DNA of 64,000 nt, from NCBI GenBank assembly GCA_015501595.1, contig JADNRX010000068.1, forward strand, positions 1 to 64,000, written 5' to 3'. Within the stretch, counting starts at the first letter, position 1. The number at the start of each line of letters is the position of its first letter. Source of the stretch: Hymenopellis radicata (lineage: Eukaryota; Basidiomycota; Agaricomycetes; Agaricales; Physalacriaceae). Shown in pieces: positions 45,371 through 57,535 of this stretch. A model generated the notes under the pieces. That model was not told the DNA's origin. It worked only from the letters and a program-made list of their open reading frames with translations, and searched no databases. The translations under genes and the position numbers were made by a program.

Positions 45371-46199
45371 CTTTGTCGTCGTCGTCTTTGGTAGTGAAAG
45401 GAACACGTCGTCGAAGGGAGTCCATGAACGTTTAGGACAAGCCGGCGGATATTACGTCACTACGCAACTCTGCTCTCGACACCAACCATGATAGGTCTGC
45501 CACTCAACTACTCACGCCACACGAATTCATGGCTCAACATGACGCCTTTTAGACAATTTTACTACATCTTGTTCGCCGTGAATCGCTCGCCTGTTCACCA
45601 CTTCTCCGGGAATATTTCAGCGCAGTCGTACAGCCACTTAGAGAGCTGTCTAGAGCCGTCAGGCTGAGTTCAGGCTGTACACCGGCTACTTCACTTCGCC
45701 TATACGTTGCTTCCTTGTTCGTAACGAGATCAAGAGAAATTTCTAAAAGACGCGGGACCTTGCTGCGACTCAACGCTTCGACGCGTTCAGCCCTCAGATC
45801 TACTGGAACTCCTCGCACGAACCGTGTCTTGGTGAAGTGATACTTCTCTTCTCTCGAGCGCGATATTGTAGGCTTTCCTTTGTCACAAATCATTGTATAC
45901 AATTCTTACAATCGGGCGCTCCGGTTTCCACAACAATGCTCAATATTACGACGCGTCGAGACAGTGCTGCGGAAGGGTTGCATCAATTACAAGGACTCTC
46001 TTCTTTCATCGCGCCAATGATATACGCGCATTCGCACTAGCGCAGGCGATTGACCATGCGGCAGGCATGGCGCGCAGTTCGCCATTTCGCCTTCAAAAAG
46101 AGCGCTGAAATGCCTCAAGACCTCAATACACCCTTCGCTCTCTCCTTCTTACACTTATAATCAGATTCTCTCATTCTTCACTGCAGCAAACTTCGTAAC
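45371..46199. other. Intergenic stretch
   Basis: A minus-strand open frame at 45549-45902 has no family signal. The right end is the promoter of the dioxygenase-like gene. Confidence 0.4.
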
Positions 46200-47674
46200 A
46201 TGCGTTCTGCATTTTCTTTCGCTGTAGCCCTCTCTGTATTGGCTTCTACATTCGCGCATCCTCATAAGGAGACAACAGTGCCAGAAGGTATGTTTTACGT
46301 CGCGTCGGTGTATAGTGCTGACTGGTCTTATAGCTCAGCTTCACAAGCGCGCCCACGCTCTTTCGCGGGGACTGGATCACTGTGCTGGATCGATCGCGAA
46401 GCGCGCAGATGCGCTGGCCGCTGAGCGCCGCCGAAGTCTTCAGAGTCGCATGATCGACGACACGAAACTCGCGGCGCGTAACTGGAACTCTCGTGGATTG
46501 GAAGAACGAGCCAAGTACGCGGAAATTCAAAACACGACTTGCGTACTGGCACCCGACACTATTTCGGTCCTTACTTCGTCGATGGTCGGTTGATTCCTCC
46601 CAACTTTGTCTCTTGCTGTGCTCATGCGATGCGTTATTCCAGGTGAACTCTACCGTCGCGACGTTCGTGAAAATCAAGAGGGTATTGACACGTACTTGAC
46701 ATTGGCCTGAGTAAGTGAAAAGAATCTTTGTATGCAGTCAACTTACATATGCGCCTAGTCGACGTTAATACCTGTGAACCTCTTTCCGGGGCTTCATTGA
46801 CATGTGGGTGAGTGACTTCTACTTCATTCCCTGAGCCGAATTCTCATGGGCTCTCAAAGCACTGTAATGCGACTGGCGCGTACAGCGGTTACACGGGAAT
46901 AAACCCCGACACTGTAGAGGCGTACGAAGGTAGGACCTCAGTTTCCGTCTTAGAACAAGGCTAATTGCCTTTGTACAGGTGTCACCATTCGCGAGGATGG
47001 TACGACCGACGACGAGACCTTCCTCCGCGGTTTCACCAAGACCGATGAGAATGGCATCGCCGAGTTCTTGACCATCTTCCCGGGTACTATGCTTCTCGCA
47101 CGACTCACATCCACATTGCTGTCCAGTAGGTTCTTCTGCTCTTAGAGGAGCTAGACTTGCGCTAACGATGTCTAGCGTCAATGGTACCGTGTCCGAGGAC
47201 GGTACCAACACCCTTACAGCCTCGAGCATCCAACACGTTGGACAGATCTTCTACGAAGAGTCTCTCATCAACCAGGTGTACGAGATGGAGCCGTACTCTG
47301 CCCACTTGGACACTCTGACGCGTGTTACCAACGATGTGCGCTTCCTATATAGCTTATATTATTCAGGACCTGACTGTTTCTAGGAGGACAAGCTCTACCC
47401 GTCTGCCAACAGCGCCGGCTACAGCGCTGTCATCTCCACTCAGCTTCTGGGGTCCACCCTCGCGGACGGTCTTGTCGGTTACATCACTGTTGGCGTGAAC
47501 GTCTCGGAGATCTTTGACCCGAGCGATTCCAACCCTATTGGAGTAATCCCGTACGTCTTATTCTATGTCGAGTGGGATGTTTCTGACTTCTTGTTCATTA
47601 GGACCGTCTCCTTGAGCTCTGGTGCTGAAGCCTCTGCCTCGGCTCTCGACGCATCCGAAACTTTGACTGTTTAA
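46200..47674 (+). CDS. Secreted intradiol ring-cleavage dioxygenase-like protein, frame-broken
   Basis: The ATG at 46200 begins a signal peptide (MRSAFSFAVALSVLASTFAH). The family signature is clear: TTCVLAPDT then FGPYFVDG (iron-ligand tyrosine), GELYRRDVRENQEGIDTYL, VDVNTCEPL, HCNATGAYSG, TFLRGFTKTDENGIAEF, and GYYASRTTHIHIAVQ with the second tyrosine and both histidines; a conserved C-terminal part reads GQIFYEESLINQVY and ends ETLTV. These enzymes open catechol-type rings; secreted basidiomycete forms act on lignin-derived phenolics. Four apparent one-base frame breaks (near 46558, 46706, 46790 and 47082) interrupt it, while intron borders are normal. It is either a pseudogene or a locus with several sequence errors. 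Confidence 0.82.
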
Positions 47675-47976
47675 ATATACTTATAATCGCTTGCTTTAAT
47701 ATCTTTGAATTGCTTTAATTGATGTCATGACTTGTTCGTGGAAGCCGTCCTGCATGGTTGGACTGAGAAATGTAAGGCGAATGTTGAGGACGTGAAGGTT
47801 TGATTATTTCCGCACATTTGCGTGGTGTGGTGACTTGTTACGACACGAACACGTCGCGATCGTGCCATGCTTCACCCTTTCGAGTACGAATCAAAGCGAG
47901 TAATTGTCTGATTTGAATAGCGCCACGCAAGGCTTTTACATCTTGCACGTAGAAATGGCAGGGCTCTGCGTACGGC

Positions 47977-48963
47977 TTAATCCAACGAGTCCAAATCAGA
48001 TGGCAAGTCCTTGGACTCTGCCTTCCGGAAGTCGTCCTATAGTTAAAATGAGAAATATAAAGTAGACACTAGAGTAAATGATACACACCACGCGCTTCTT
48101 GTCATGAGTCCAACCTCCACAACAGCAAGTACCCCACCCTTCCAACTTGCCACAGCAAAAGCTCATCTTTGAACCGGTGTCGACGTACTCCCGGAAAAGC
48201 CTGAACCAATCCTGCCTCACCAAAGTTGCTCTTGCAGTATACTTATCCATCGAGAACCATTTTATCGCTTTGAATGGCTCTTTTCGTTGTGCGAAATTGA
48301 CGTCGACGCCGTACGAACCGGTCCCATAGTAAAGTTCCCCCATCTCCACCCGTCCCATTGCTTCGTAATGGCGGCGGTCAGCTTCATCGGAGAGCAAGGC
48401 GAAGACCTGAGGCCCGAAATCCTGGCGACCGATGCGGCTCACGCTGTCGACCTTGAATTTCCTGTGTGGGCGTGGATCACGCCCATCGTAGGAGAGCACG
48501 ACCATGAACATGGCGTCCTTCTCCATATGGGGCGTTTCTACAAGACGGTACGACGCGATGGCGCAGTTCTTGAGTGGCGTGTTGTAATATTCCAACCAGG
48601 CCTGCACGTCGTCGTACGCCGAGGCGATCCCCGTCTCAGCGGCCAGCTTCTGGCGGTCCTGTTCTATCTTCTTGCACGCTAGTTTGTGGTTACGCCAGTC
48701 CGCCCTTTGACACTCTTTCGACTGAGCGCAACGAGGTCAACTTCCGCATCATGAATAGAGATAACGAGACTCACACAGTATTTCGCTGTTCTACAATTCA
48801 CGCATTGCGAGAGTTTGAATGATTCCAACTCTGCAGAGCCGTGGCCGGCGCATCGACGGAAGGATTTGCAGTGCTGGCACATTTGATGAGTGTGCACCGG
48901 CGTCCCAGTAAGGAACATCTCCAATGGAGACGAAGCCGACGGCGGGAATAGCCCTGCAGACAT
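47977..48963 (-). CDS. MYND zinc-finger protein
   Basis: Three exons, all in frame. The ATG at 48963 starts MSAGLFPPSASSPLEMFLTG. The MYND finger is complete: MCQHCKSFRRC, QCVNCRTAKYC, then over an intron SKECQRADWRNHKLACKKIE. A helical region follows (AYDDVQAWLEYYN) and a second part with MVVLSYDGRDPRPHRKF, LFREYVDTG and a cysteine-rich CCGKLEGWGTCCCGG. The last exon adds DDFRKAESKDLPSDL and ends at TAA 47977-47979. MYND fingers bind proline-rich partners; no SET domain is present. The rest is uncharacterised. This gene is unrelated in sequence to the MSS51-like one at 32.8 kb apart from the finger. Confidence 0.75.
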
Positions 48964-51041
48964 TGCTCAAGATTCGACTTATTCAGTGGGGTGAATGAGG
49001 TGTGGCGGTGGTGGATGGATAAACCCACGTCTTGCGGATAAGACGCAGTGATGGACAAAGATCAAGCTAAACAAAGGAAGGCATGCCTGGGCCTTCATGA
49101 TCAGAGGGTAGAACAACGAGTTCGTTCAACCGGGTATAGACGTCTACGCATGATACATCCTTGCTTTATCCCATCGGTTACGTCCGAAGGAGACGCATAG
49201 GCGTTTTTAAAGGACGAGCAAAGGAGAGAGAGCAGCTTGCAGTTCGGACCGAAAGCCCCGCATGTTGACGTGATGAAGATTTTGAGGTCTGCTTCCTCCC
49301 TTCATCGTCGAGCTCTGAGTAACGCGCTGCAGTATGTCTGCTTGTCTGAGATTCACTCGTAGGGTATGCATGACGCTCCTACTCTTGAACGTTCCTTCAG
49401 CTCCGGTTTAGGTTTGGCAGTCGTTCATCGTCAATAAAGGTGCGAGTGTGCTGGAAATTCCCCGTGTCACGTATTAATTAGCTCAGACAGGACACGACGC
49501 GCAATGTTTTCCAAATGTCTGTTCTCTTTTATCGTTATTCTCCTGGTCCTCAATCTTATTCGTTCAACCAGCTTGTGATAGAGAAAGCTACGCCAGGCGT
49601 CGTGAATGTTTCTCTGAAGATAGAACCATATAATAGTAATTAGATTTCCTCCTTTCAGTGCGACTAACTGGTTCACACCGTACCAAATTACAGTCAACAG
49701 AGTTGGAGTATGTCATCTTTCTTTCTTCTTCAGGGAGCTTCGTTTAACTCTGAGTCCTTTAGACAGGTCTAGAAATTCACTCGATTTTACCTCTTTACTC
49801 GTTCTGATTCTCGTAAACCAGCTCATGGTGGTCTCATACTCTCGCTAACTGACACCGTGGGGTCACTCGCCGTTGCAACCAAAGGATACTGGTTCGAATG
49901 CCTCCCGCCATTTGTAAAGTACTGACTTTGACATCCACGTAGGATGACTGGTGTTAGTACTGATATCGGCACCTCTTTCGTCAAGCCTGCTGGCCGACCA
50001 GGCGATATCCTTTACGCCAGATCTTCTGTCATCGGAATGGGTTGGCATTTCTTCTGCCACATCGAATAACACACGCGTTAATCAGGTTGAATACCAGGCA
50101 AATCGCTCGCGTACACGCGCACCGAATTCACAAATACTGCTGGAGATCTGTTAGCTTACGGATGTAGGAACATCATGCTCCGCTTGCGTTTCATTGCTCA
50201 TTGCGCTTCTCAGACCATACGAAGTACGTCGGCAAGTCAGGCGTGCATGAGGTTAGTTCTTCTGCATAAAATTGTTGTTTGAGCTGAGCTTGACTTGAAC
50301 GGCAGAACAACGTCAAGTTGTCGGAAGATGGAGAGACTGTGTTGGAGGGTAAAGAATTGGACGTTGACTAGCTTGTCGGCTTCAGTGTCAATCATGTCCT
50401 GAATCTGTAAACAACTAGAATCTAGGTGCCACTGAGCGGCTTTCATCTTGAACTTGACATCTGCGATGACTGGTGCTGAATTCTGGGATGCAGCAGCGAC
50501 ATCCTTCTTGAGGTTTCCCCAGTACGTTACCAGCTCTCCACATGCACCACACTTCTGCTCACATTTGTTGCATTTTCTAGCTTCAATCCTATGATGATGA
50601 TCAACACATCAGAGACATGCGCATCGCGACGGCTTTTAGAATGTTGCCAAATGGGTATGTCAATGAACGACGTGTCGAGGAAGTTTTCCCATGATTGGTC
50701 TTCCGAATCCCTGCGGGAATTGAGCCAGGAAGAACGGAAAGCTCGTAAATCCATTATTGAGTTCTTGGAGGCTTGGTGTGAGAAGAATAAAGCAGAAAGC
50801 GAGGTGCGCAGATATCCAGACGAATAGTTCCCCATCTCGTATTCGTATCACTCGTCCTGCAGACACATAACACTCTTCCCCTTTGATCATACACACCCTT
50901 TCTCTCAGTCATCCCCGCTAAATTCAACAGTCGCTCCCACCCCAACCCCAACCCCGTCATGCAGATCCAAGAACGGCACATTGGCACCTGCGCCTTCGGG
51001 TGGTGCAGGATTCGATGTGGACGGAGCTAAAGTTGAGCGCC
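48964..51041. other. Gene-poor stretch with a possible zinc-ribbon remnant
   Basis: No confirmed gene in 2.1 kb. On the minus strand, about 50600-50240 reads ARKCNKCEQKCGACGELVTY followed by a helical part (KLVNVQFFTLQHSLSIF); the CxxC...CxxC spacing looks like a zinc ribbon, but no start, intron set or family is found. Frames at 50591-50827 overlap on the other strand. Confidence 0.35.
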
Positions 51042-52311
<1,270 letters not shown>

Positions 52312-53217
52312 GATTGCGAGAGTTGAGGATCTGAGACTCTAGTGATCCCAATTTATAGCCCTTCCGAAATATTCCCAGGTGTATCGTCATAGGTAGATCG
52401 CACGGTCTTGGTGGCACAGTGGTGGCACGGACAGACCACGGAATTCGGAACGGTTCCAGCTCGGCCTGGTTGGAGTAGAAAGGAGAGCCGCTTGGCGGTA
52501 GGAAATCAACTCGGCGAACAAGAAGGCCTTTCTAACCTGAAGCACGTTCATTGAATATACCACCATCGTTTGGTTGAACAGAAATCTCTTACCGCCACGG
52601 TAGTTCGGACAGGAACGTTCTCAGGCTTGAAGCTTGAAGCCTCAGGGCAATCGACATACCTAGCCATTCAGATCAAAATTCTCAATGTTGAGAACGCCCT
52701 CGGGCTAGTCCGGGAAGGTACGATGGCGGCACTTTAAGTCGTCCAAGAAATGCTCGATAGCGATGAACAGCATATATAATGCAATGCGATGAACCTTCAA
52801 CGTATAAATCCAGGCACATCTATAACCAGAAGGAGTAATTCTGCAGAGATGATGAGACAACACGAACAAGTGATTCACGCATTGGGGCTGATGGCGCGAA
52901 CCCAATCACTGACCTGTGATTGCATGCTGAGATACGGTCTCCATAGCCTGTCAAGAAGACAGCGGATACCATCTATACCCGCCCATCCGCCTGAGTCCGA
53001 CGCCGACCTTGATGCTTGTCCATGCCAGTTTCAAGATTAAACGTGAGAACATTTTGCGAGAACAAAGCCTTGCCCATTTAAAACCCTGCCACACATCACT
53101 GCTATGGGCGTAGATAGGTGACGAGAGGTTCCTGGGCGCGGCTATGTTTAATACACGAGCGCCACCGAGGCAGCATGGCATAAATAAGTAGCTCGACATT
53201 GCTATGCTGCCCACCCG
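52312..53217. other. Divergent promoter region of THI4 and the GPCR gene
   Basis: No gene is seen. THI4 genes in fungi are often controlled by a TPP riboswitch in a 5' intron; I looked for its conserved CUGAGA core and did not find a convincing aptamer, but the check was by eye. Confidence 0.35.
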
Positions 53218-54401
53218 ATGCCGGCCATCGAGGTCACACCGTCCGGGCCAGTCACTGGCGCACACCGCTACCCCCAAGAGGAGTGGAACGGCGTCGTCTG
53301 CATTACCATCGCCGGTGCCGCGTCCTTATTCTGCGCCATGTGCGCGCTCACCGTAATCCTACCTCGGACCAAATTGTACAAGCGCACCCACATCCTTGGA
53401 TACTTCGTCTCGCTGCTCGTGTCCAATGTTTTTCAGGCAGCAGGGACGGTTATGAATGCGGAGTGGCTCCGCACACATGGCGTACATCAGACGAATGTAT
53501 GCGTCGCGCAGGCCGCGATCAAACAGCTTGGGAACGTTGGGAACGCGGTGTGGTCACTGTCCATTGCTATGCATCTCTTTAATATCCTGTTCTTGAGGTG
53601 GACGTCGCGTCGCATCGGATTCCTGGGTATGTTAATAGCAGGATGGGCGTTCCTGTTCTCCGTCGTCCTCGTAGGACCAGCAGTGCTGCAGAAAGAGGAG
53701 CCATACTTCGGTGTATCTGGAAGCTGGTGAGTCTTCTGAGATGTTGCAATGAGTAATCTAATGATTTTACAAGGTGTTGGATCACACCTGCGTATCCCAC
53801 TGAACAGCGATTTCTCGAATACTTCATCGAGTATGTCGCAGCACTGTTCTCTTCCTTTCTGTACACCGCTATTCTTCTGCGGGTTCGGGGTAATCTTATC
53901 GTCGTGCCTGCAAAACCAGGCGTACCAAAAAGCGGTTGGAGACGTATGCGTCTGCGCTTCGTGCCGAAGGGGGAGAGTTGGAGGCTATCGCTCCTACGCG
54001 ATTACATTGACACGTCGATGATTCGGGTAGTGCACCAGATGGTGTGGTACCCGGTCGCGTACTCGCTCCTCATAGTACCCATCTCGCTCGCTCGACTCAG
54101 CGTAAACGTACCGCCCTGGGCGGTCCTCGGGTCGGATGTCATCTACAACATCCAAGGTGTCGTCAATGTTATTCTGCTCCTTGGGACGCAGCGCGTTTTC
54201 CCGCCGACAAAGGACCTCCCTGCATTCAAGCCCCGGCGTACTCTGGATCTCGCCATGTTTGCACGACACGGAATTACCCCGTTTGTCGTAGCGCCGTCGC
54301 CATCGCCGACAGACGAGAAGGAGACCAGTCCTGTCCAAGAGATGCCATTACCACCGAGCCCAATTCATTCCAAGCAGTATCCTCCAGCAGGGTGGATATG
54401 A
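53218..54401 (+). CDS. GPCR-like seven-TM protein (Git3/GPR1 or cAMP-receptor type)
   Basis: Two exons (53218-53726 and 53774-54401) give 378 residues. TM1 is VVCITIAGAASLFCAMCALT, TM2 HILGYFVSLLVSNVFQAAG, TM3 includes GNAVWSLSIAMHLFNILFLR, TM4 GFLGMLIAGWAFLFSVVLV, a tryptophan-cysteine loop CWITPAYPTEQRF leads to TM5 YVAALFSSFLYTAILL, TM6 VHQMVWYPVAYSLLIVPISL and TM7 VIYNIQGVVNVILLLGTQ. The third intracellular loop is basic. The long serine/proline tail suggests phosphorylation. The layout fits fungal nutrient/cAMP-type GPCRs; the ligand is unknown. Start chosen as the first in-frame ATG; an earlier ATG at 53204 is out of frame. Confidence 0.72.
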
Positions 54402-55835
54402 TCTATTTGTTCTGTTGAATGCACAATCATTGACACTGATCTGAACATTTCCATACCGTCTGTTGTATTTGATGAAATATTACTTATTATTTTGGGCGTC
54501 CAAGTGGTTGATAATTCCACGGCGACCAGGAAACTATCTTAAGATCCACCACGAGAACTTGAGCGGTTGATTATCCGAAAGGGCCAACTTCATCTGTTTG
54601 GTGAAGGATGGGGTTTACGATCCATCTCGGATTTACTGAGAATGATGTGTGTTTGATTGGCGCGTCGGTGAGCGCGTTGTCTAGGAAATGGAATGCGGAC
54701 CCAACAAGTCACGATTTAGTTAGTTGATGAAAAGTTGTAGGAGGAGAGTTTTGAGGAGAACAGATAACGGTGACCGGAGAACATCGGAAACCAAATGACT
54801 GAGAGATAAATGGCACTTGCTGTATGGCTCTTGTAAGCCGTCTGACAATAGGACACTGCACATTGCACTTACCGAGGTGTGGAGGATGGATGTGGGATGG
54901 ACGTTGAAGTCAAGTTGCGATTTCAACTTGCGAAACACGTGGAGGAGAGATCAAATTACTTCGATCCGCTCGTCCGTTTCGGCTCCCATCTGCTTCGCAT
55001 GACCATTGACAAGTAATTAACTATTATCATTCCGCTTAGTCCCAACCACCGATTTACCAGCAGAAGGCAAACACAAACTCGAGCATCTGTTACCAGTGTC
55101 AAGACGTCTTCCCGAATCATATGTACTCAAGGTTCCCATCAAGTACCTTGCTCACGCGCCGCAACAGTCTAAGGATGCAGTCCAATCTCACCGTTGGCAA
55201 TCCTTTGTCGCTGGACTGGATCCGGTCTGTGTTGACTAGACTAGAGGACACAATCATCTTCTCGCTCATCGAACGCGGCTAATTCGGACATAATCCCCGC
55301 ATCTACCAGCGCGGGGGTTGGCTTCACCGGCAGCTGGCTCTAATGGTTCTTGAAGGAAACTGAGTCTTTCCATGGGGTGTCTTGTTTCTGTCCCTCCGTG
55401 AAGCACCTGACCTGATTTAACTTGGTTCGCGTCCAGCAAAAGCTCGAAGATATACAAGGTGAATATATCAGATGTAGTTTCAATCAGAACATCACTCTAA
55501 CAGTCATGCCAGTCCAGATGACTACCCCTTTTCCAGCAATCTACCAGAGCCTATTCTCTCCGCACTGGCCTTCCCCGCACTGCTGCACCCCAACACGGTC
55601 AATGCCAATCCCTCCATCCTGGCAATTCTACACGGCCTCCATCGTCCCAAGAATAGCACGCGGCGCCACCATCGCTCTTGCATCTTCCAAGCGCGCAAAC
55701 GGCATCGTGGGCCACGACGAGTTCGAGGATGACGGCAATTATGGCAGTGCAGCAATCAAAATACTCGCCATTAGCAAACTTTGAGGGACCCCATTGGACA
55801 ATATTATTGATCTGTGGTTTTGAGCGCCGGGCGTG
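54402..55835. other. Gene-poor stretch
   Basis: Only weak frames. The plus-strand frame 55422-55784 overlaps one on the minus strand and shows no family. No tRNA or clear repeat. Confidence 0.35.
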
Positions 55836-56110
55836 TGAACTTGATCGCCGGCAACATCAACTTGACCTCCGGACAGATGAACTTGACCTCCGGACAGATG
55901 AACTTGACCTCCGGGCATATGAACCTTACTCTTTGTGAGATTGACTTGCGCCTCTAAAACTTGGAGATGAACTTGATTGCCGGCGCCGTCGACTTGACCT
56001 CCGGGACGATGAACTTGGCTCTCAGTGAGATAGACTTAGTGCTCACCTCCGGAGAGGTGAACTTGATCGCCGGTATCGTCAACTTGACCTCTGAGAGAAG
56101 GAACTTCATC
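55836..56110 (+). repeat. Degenerate 24-bp tandem repeat array
   Basis: The unit is close to aacttgacctccggacagatg plus three bases and occurs about ten times with increasing divergence to the right. In one frame it encodes an eight-residue repeat such as NLTSGQM plus one residue, with NLIAG variants and a few stops (near 55940-55960). It may be a repeat-protein relic or simple satellite-like DNA. Confidence 0.7.
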
Positions 56111-56136
56111 AGGAAAACCGAGGGCCCTAGGAAGCG

Positions 56137-56230
56137 CTTCCGAGCCCTAGCAAGTTGTGGTAGTATGGTAGGTTCGGATGCTAGGTCCCCGCTACCCGCT
56201 ACTACCACAAAGTGCCGAAGGGCTCGGAAG
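56137..56230. repeat. Imperfect hairpin of about 30-bp arms
   Basis: cttccgagccct followed by ttgtggtagta (from 56137) pairs with tactaccacaa and agggctcggaag (ending 56230). It lies directly right of the tandem array and may be one end or the core of a small foldback element. Confidence 0.6.
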
Positions 56231-56436
56231 TGGTTCAATAGCCTTCTACACCACTACCAGCTACCTCTGACAGCTTGTCTGATTATCGAGAATGCCAAAA
56301 TCATGCAATAAAATGTTGAATAAAACTGTATTTTGCTCCTATTGCACAGACGACTAACTACGAAGCCGCAAAAAATATACTTTTAGCTACTCTGAAACCA
56401 GGATCCTCCAACTGAAGACCTTGGTCGTCTCGTTGC

Positions 56437-57170
56437 TTGGGAAATGTGCATCAGTTGTGGCTTCATGGTCGTCCGGATTGTCAGCTGGGTTCTCGCGTCC
56501 TTGTCCGAATGGTTGGTCTGTCCTCGATCCTCGTCCGAATTGTTAGCGTCGAGTTCATTCTCGGCCTCGTCCTCGTCGGGCGCATCCTCGTCGGCCTCAT
56601 CCTCGCGGTGGTTACTTTAACCTCGTCCTCATTGTGGTTGCATTGACCTCGTTGTCGCTGGGTTTGTCCAGTATCCCGTGCTTTGATCATCGTGGTCGAA
56701 CCCGTCGATGTCGATGCCCTGCGCGTCAACGGAGTCTCAACGCATTAACACTTACTGTGAAACGCCCGAGCCAGCCGCTGGTGCTCATCCTGAATGCTAA
56801 TCGTCCATGGCGTCTTCATCGTGCGTGGTCAAGCGGTATCTTCATCATGTGTCGTCCGCGGCATCTTGATCATCGTGCCGTCTGCGGCGTCTCGGTCCTC
56901 GTAGGCGGTGTTCTCGTCCTGACATCTGGTCGTTGTACATGGCGTCGTCCGGGTACATTAAAGCCTCGGTCCTCGTCCTTAGCAGCCTTCGCATCCTCGT
57001 CCTGGGCGGCATTGTGTCCTCTTCCCGTCCCGAATATCCGTCCATGCAGGTGTCGCCTTGGTGGTGCTCGTAGGCGAGTCGTGCCGCTCGTCGTCATCTC
57101 GGTCGTGCTGGTTGTGCTCGTCCTTGTCGTGCTTGTCCGGGTCGAGGTCGTCGTTGGTCATTGAGGTTGT
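56437..57170 (-). other. Low-complexity Asp/Glu/Arg-coding tract
   Basis: On the plus strand the DNA is rich in ctcgtcctcgt-type repeats. On the minus strand all frames give charged, repetitive sequence (for example DDLDPDKHDKDEHNQHDRDD and DEDEAENELD), broken by stops. It may be a disordered acidic protein with frame breaks or expanded simple repeats. It sits downstream of the Tet/JBP-like gene. Confidence 0.4.
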
Positions 57171-57535
57171 TCTTGTGGAAGGGTAGGCGTTAGAGGCAAG
57201 AGGTCGCCGACGTGATGGTAAGAGGGAAAGATCAACATCAGGTCACACCATGTTGGCTTCCCAATTTAGATTGGTGGCTGTGCCGAGGTGGAAAAAAATG
57301 GTCAAGTCCAAAAGCAAAGGAGCAGTGGTTATTACAGGACGAGTCGGAGGGAAGGAAAGGCTACTAAAGGTAACGGTAGGATTTGGTAAGTACTACTACT
57401 GCTTCGACCACAAAGCGGTTTTCCTGATGTGTCGTGATGAATTTGATGTGACCGCAAAACACAAATAAAGAGAAGTTGGAACAAAGTGTAGATGCAACCA
57501 GAATACAGGAAGAACGATACATATTCCTATGTACT
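57171..57535. other. Intergenic stretch
   Basis: A short plus-strand frame (57250-57468) encodes a basic peptide without family signal. Nothing else is seen. Confidence 0.35.

Noticed and set aside
45549..45902. Minus-strand open frame as a gene
   Set aside because: Charged, low-information sequence with no family signal; likely a chance frame in the dioxygenase upstream region.
50591..50827. Plus-strand charged peptide as a gene
   Set aside because: It overlaps an equally open minus-strand frame and neither has family support.
56437..57170. Hydrophobic plus-strand valine/leucine-rich frame as a membrane protein
   Set aside because: It is the shadow of ctcgtc-type simple repeats; composition is periodic and the frame is broken.
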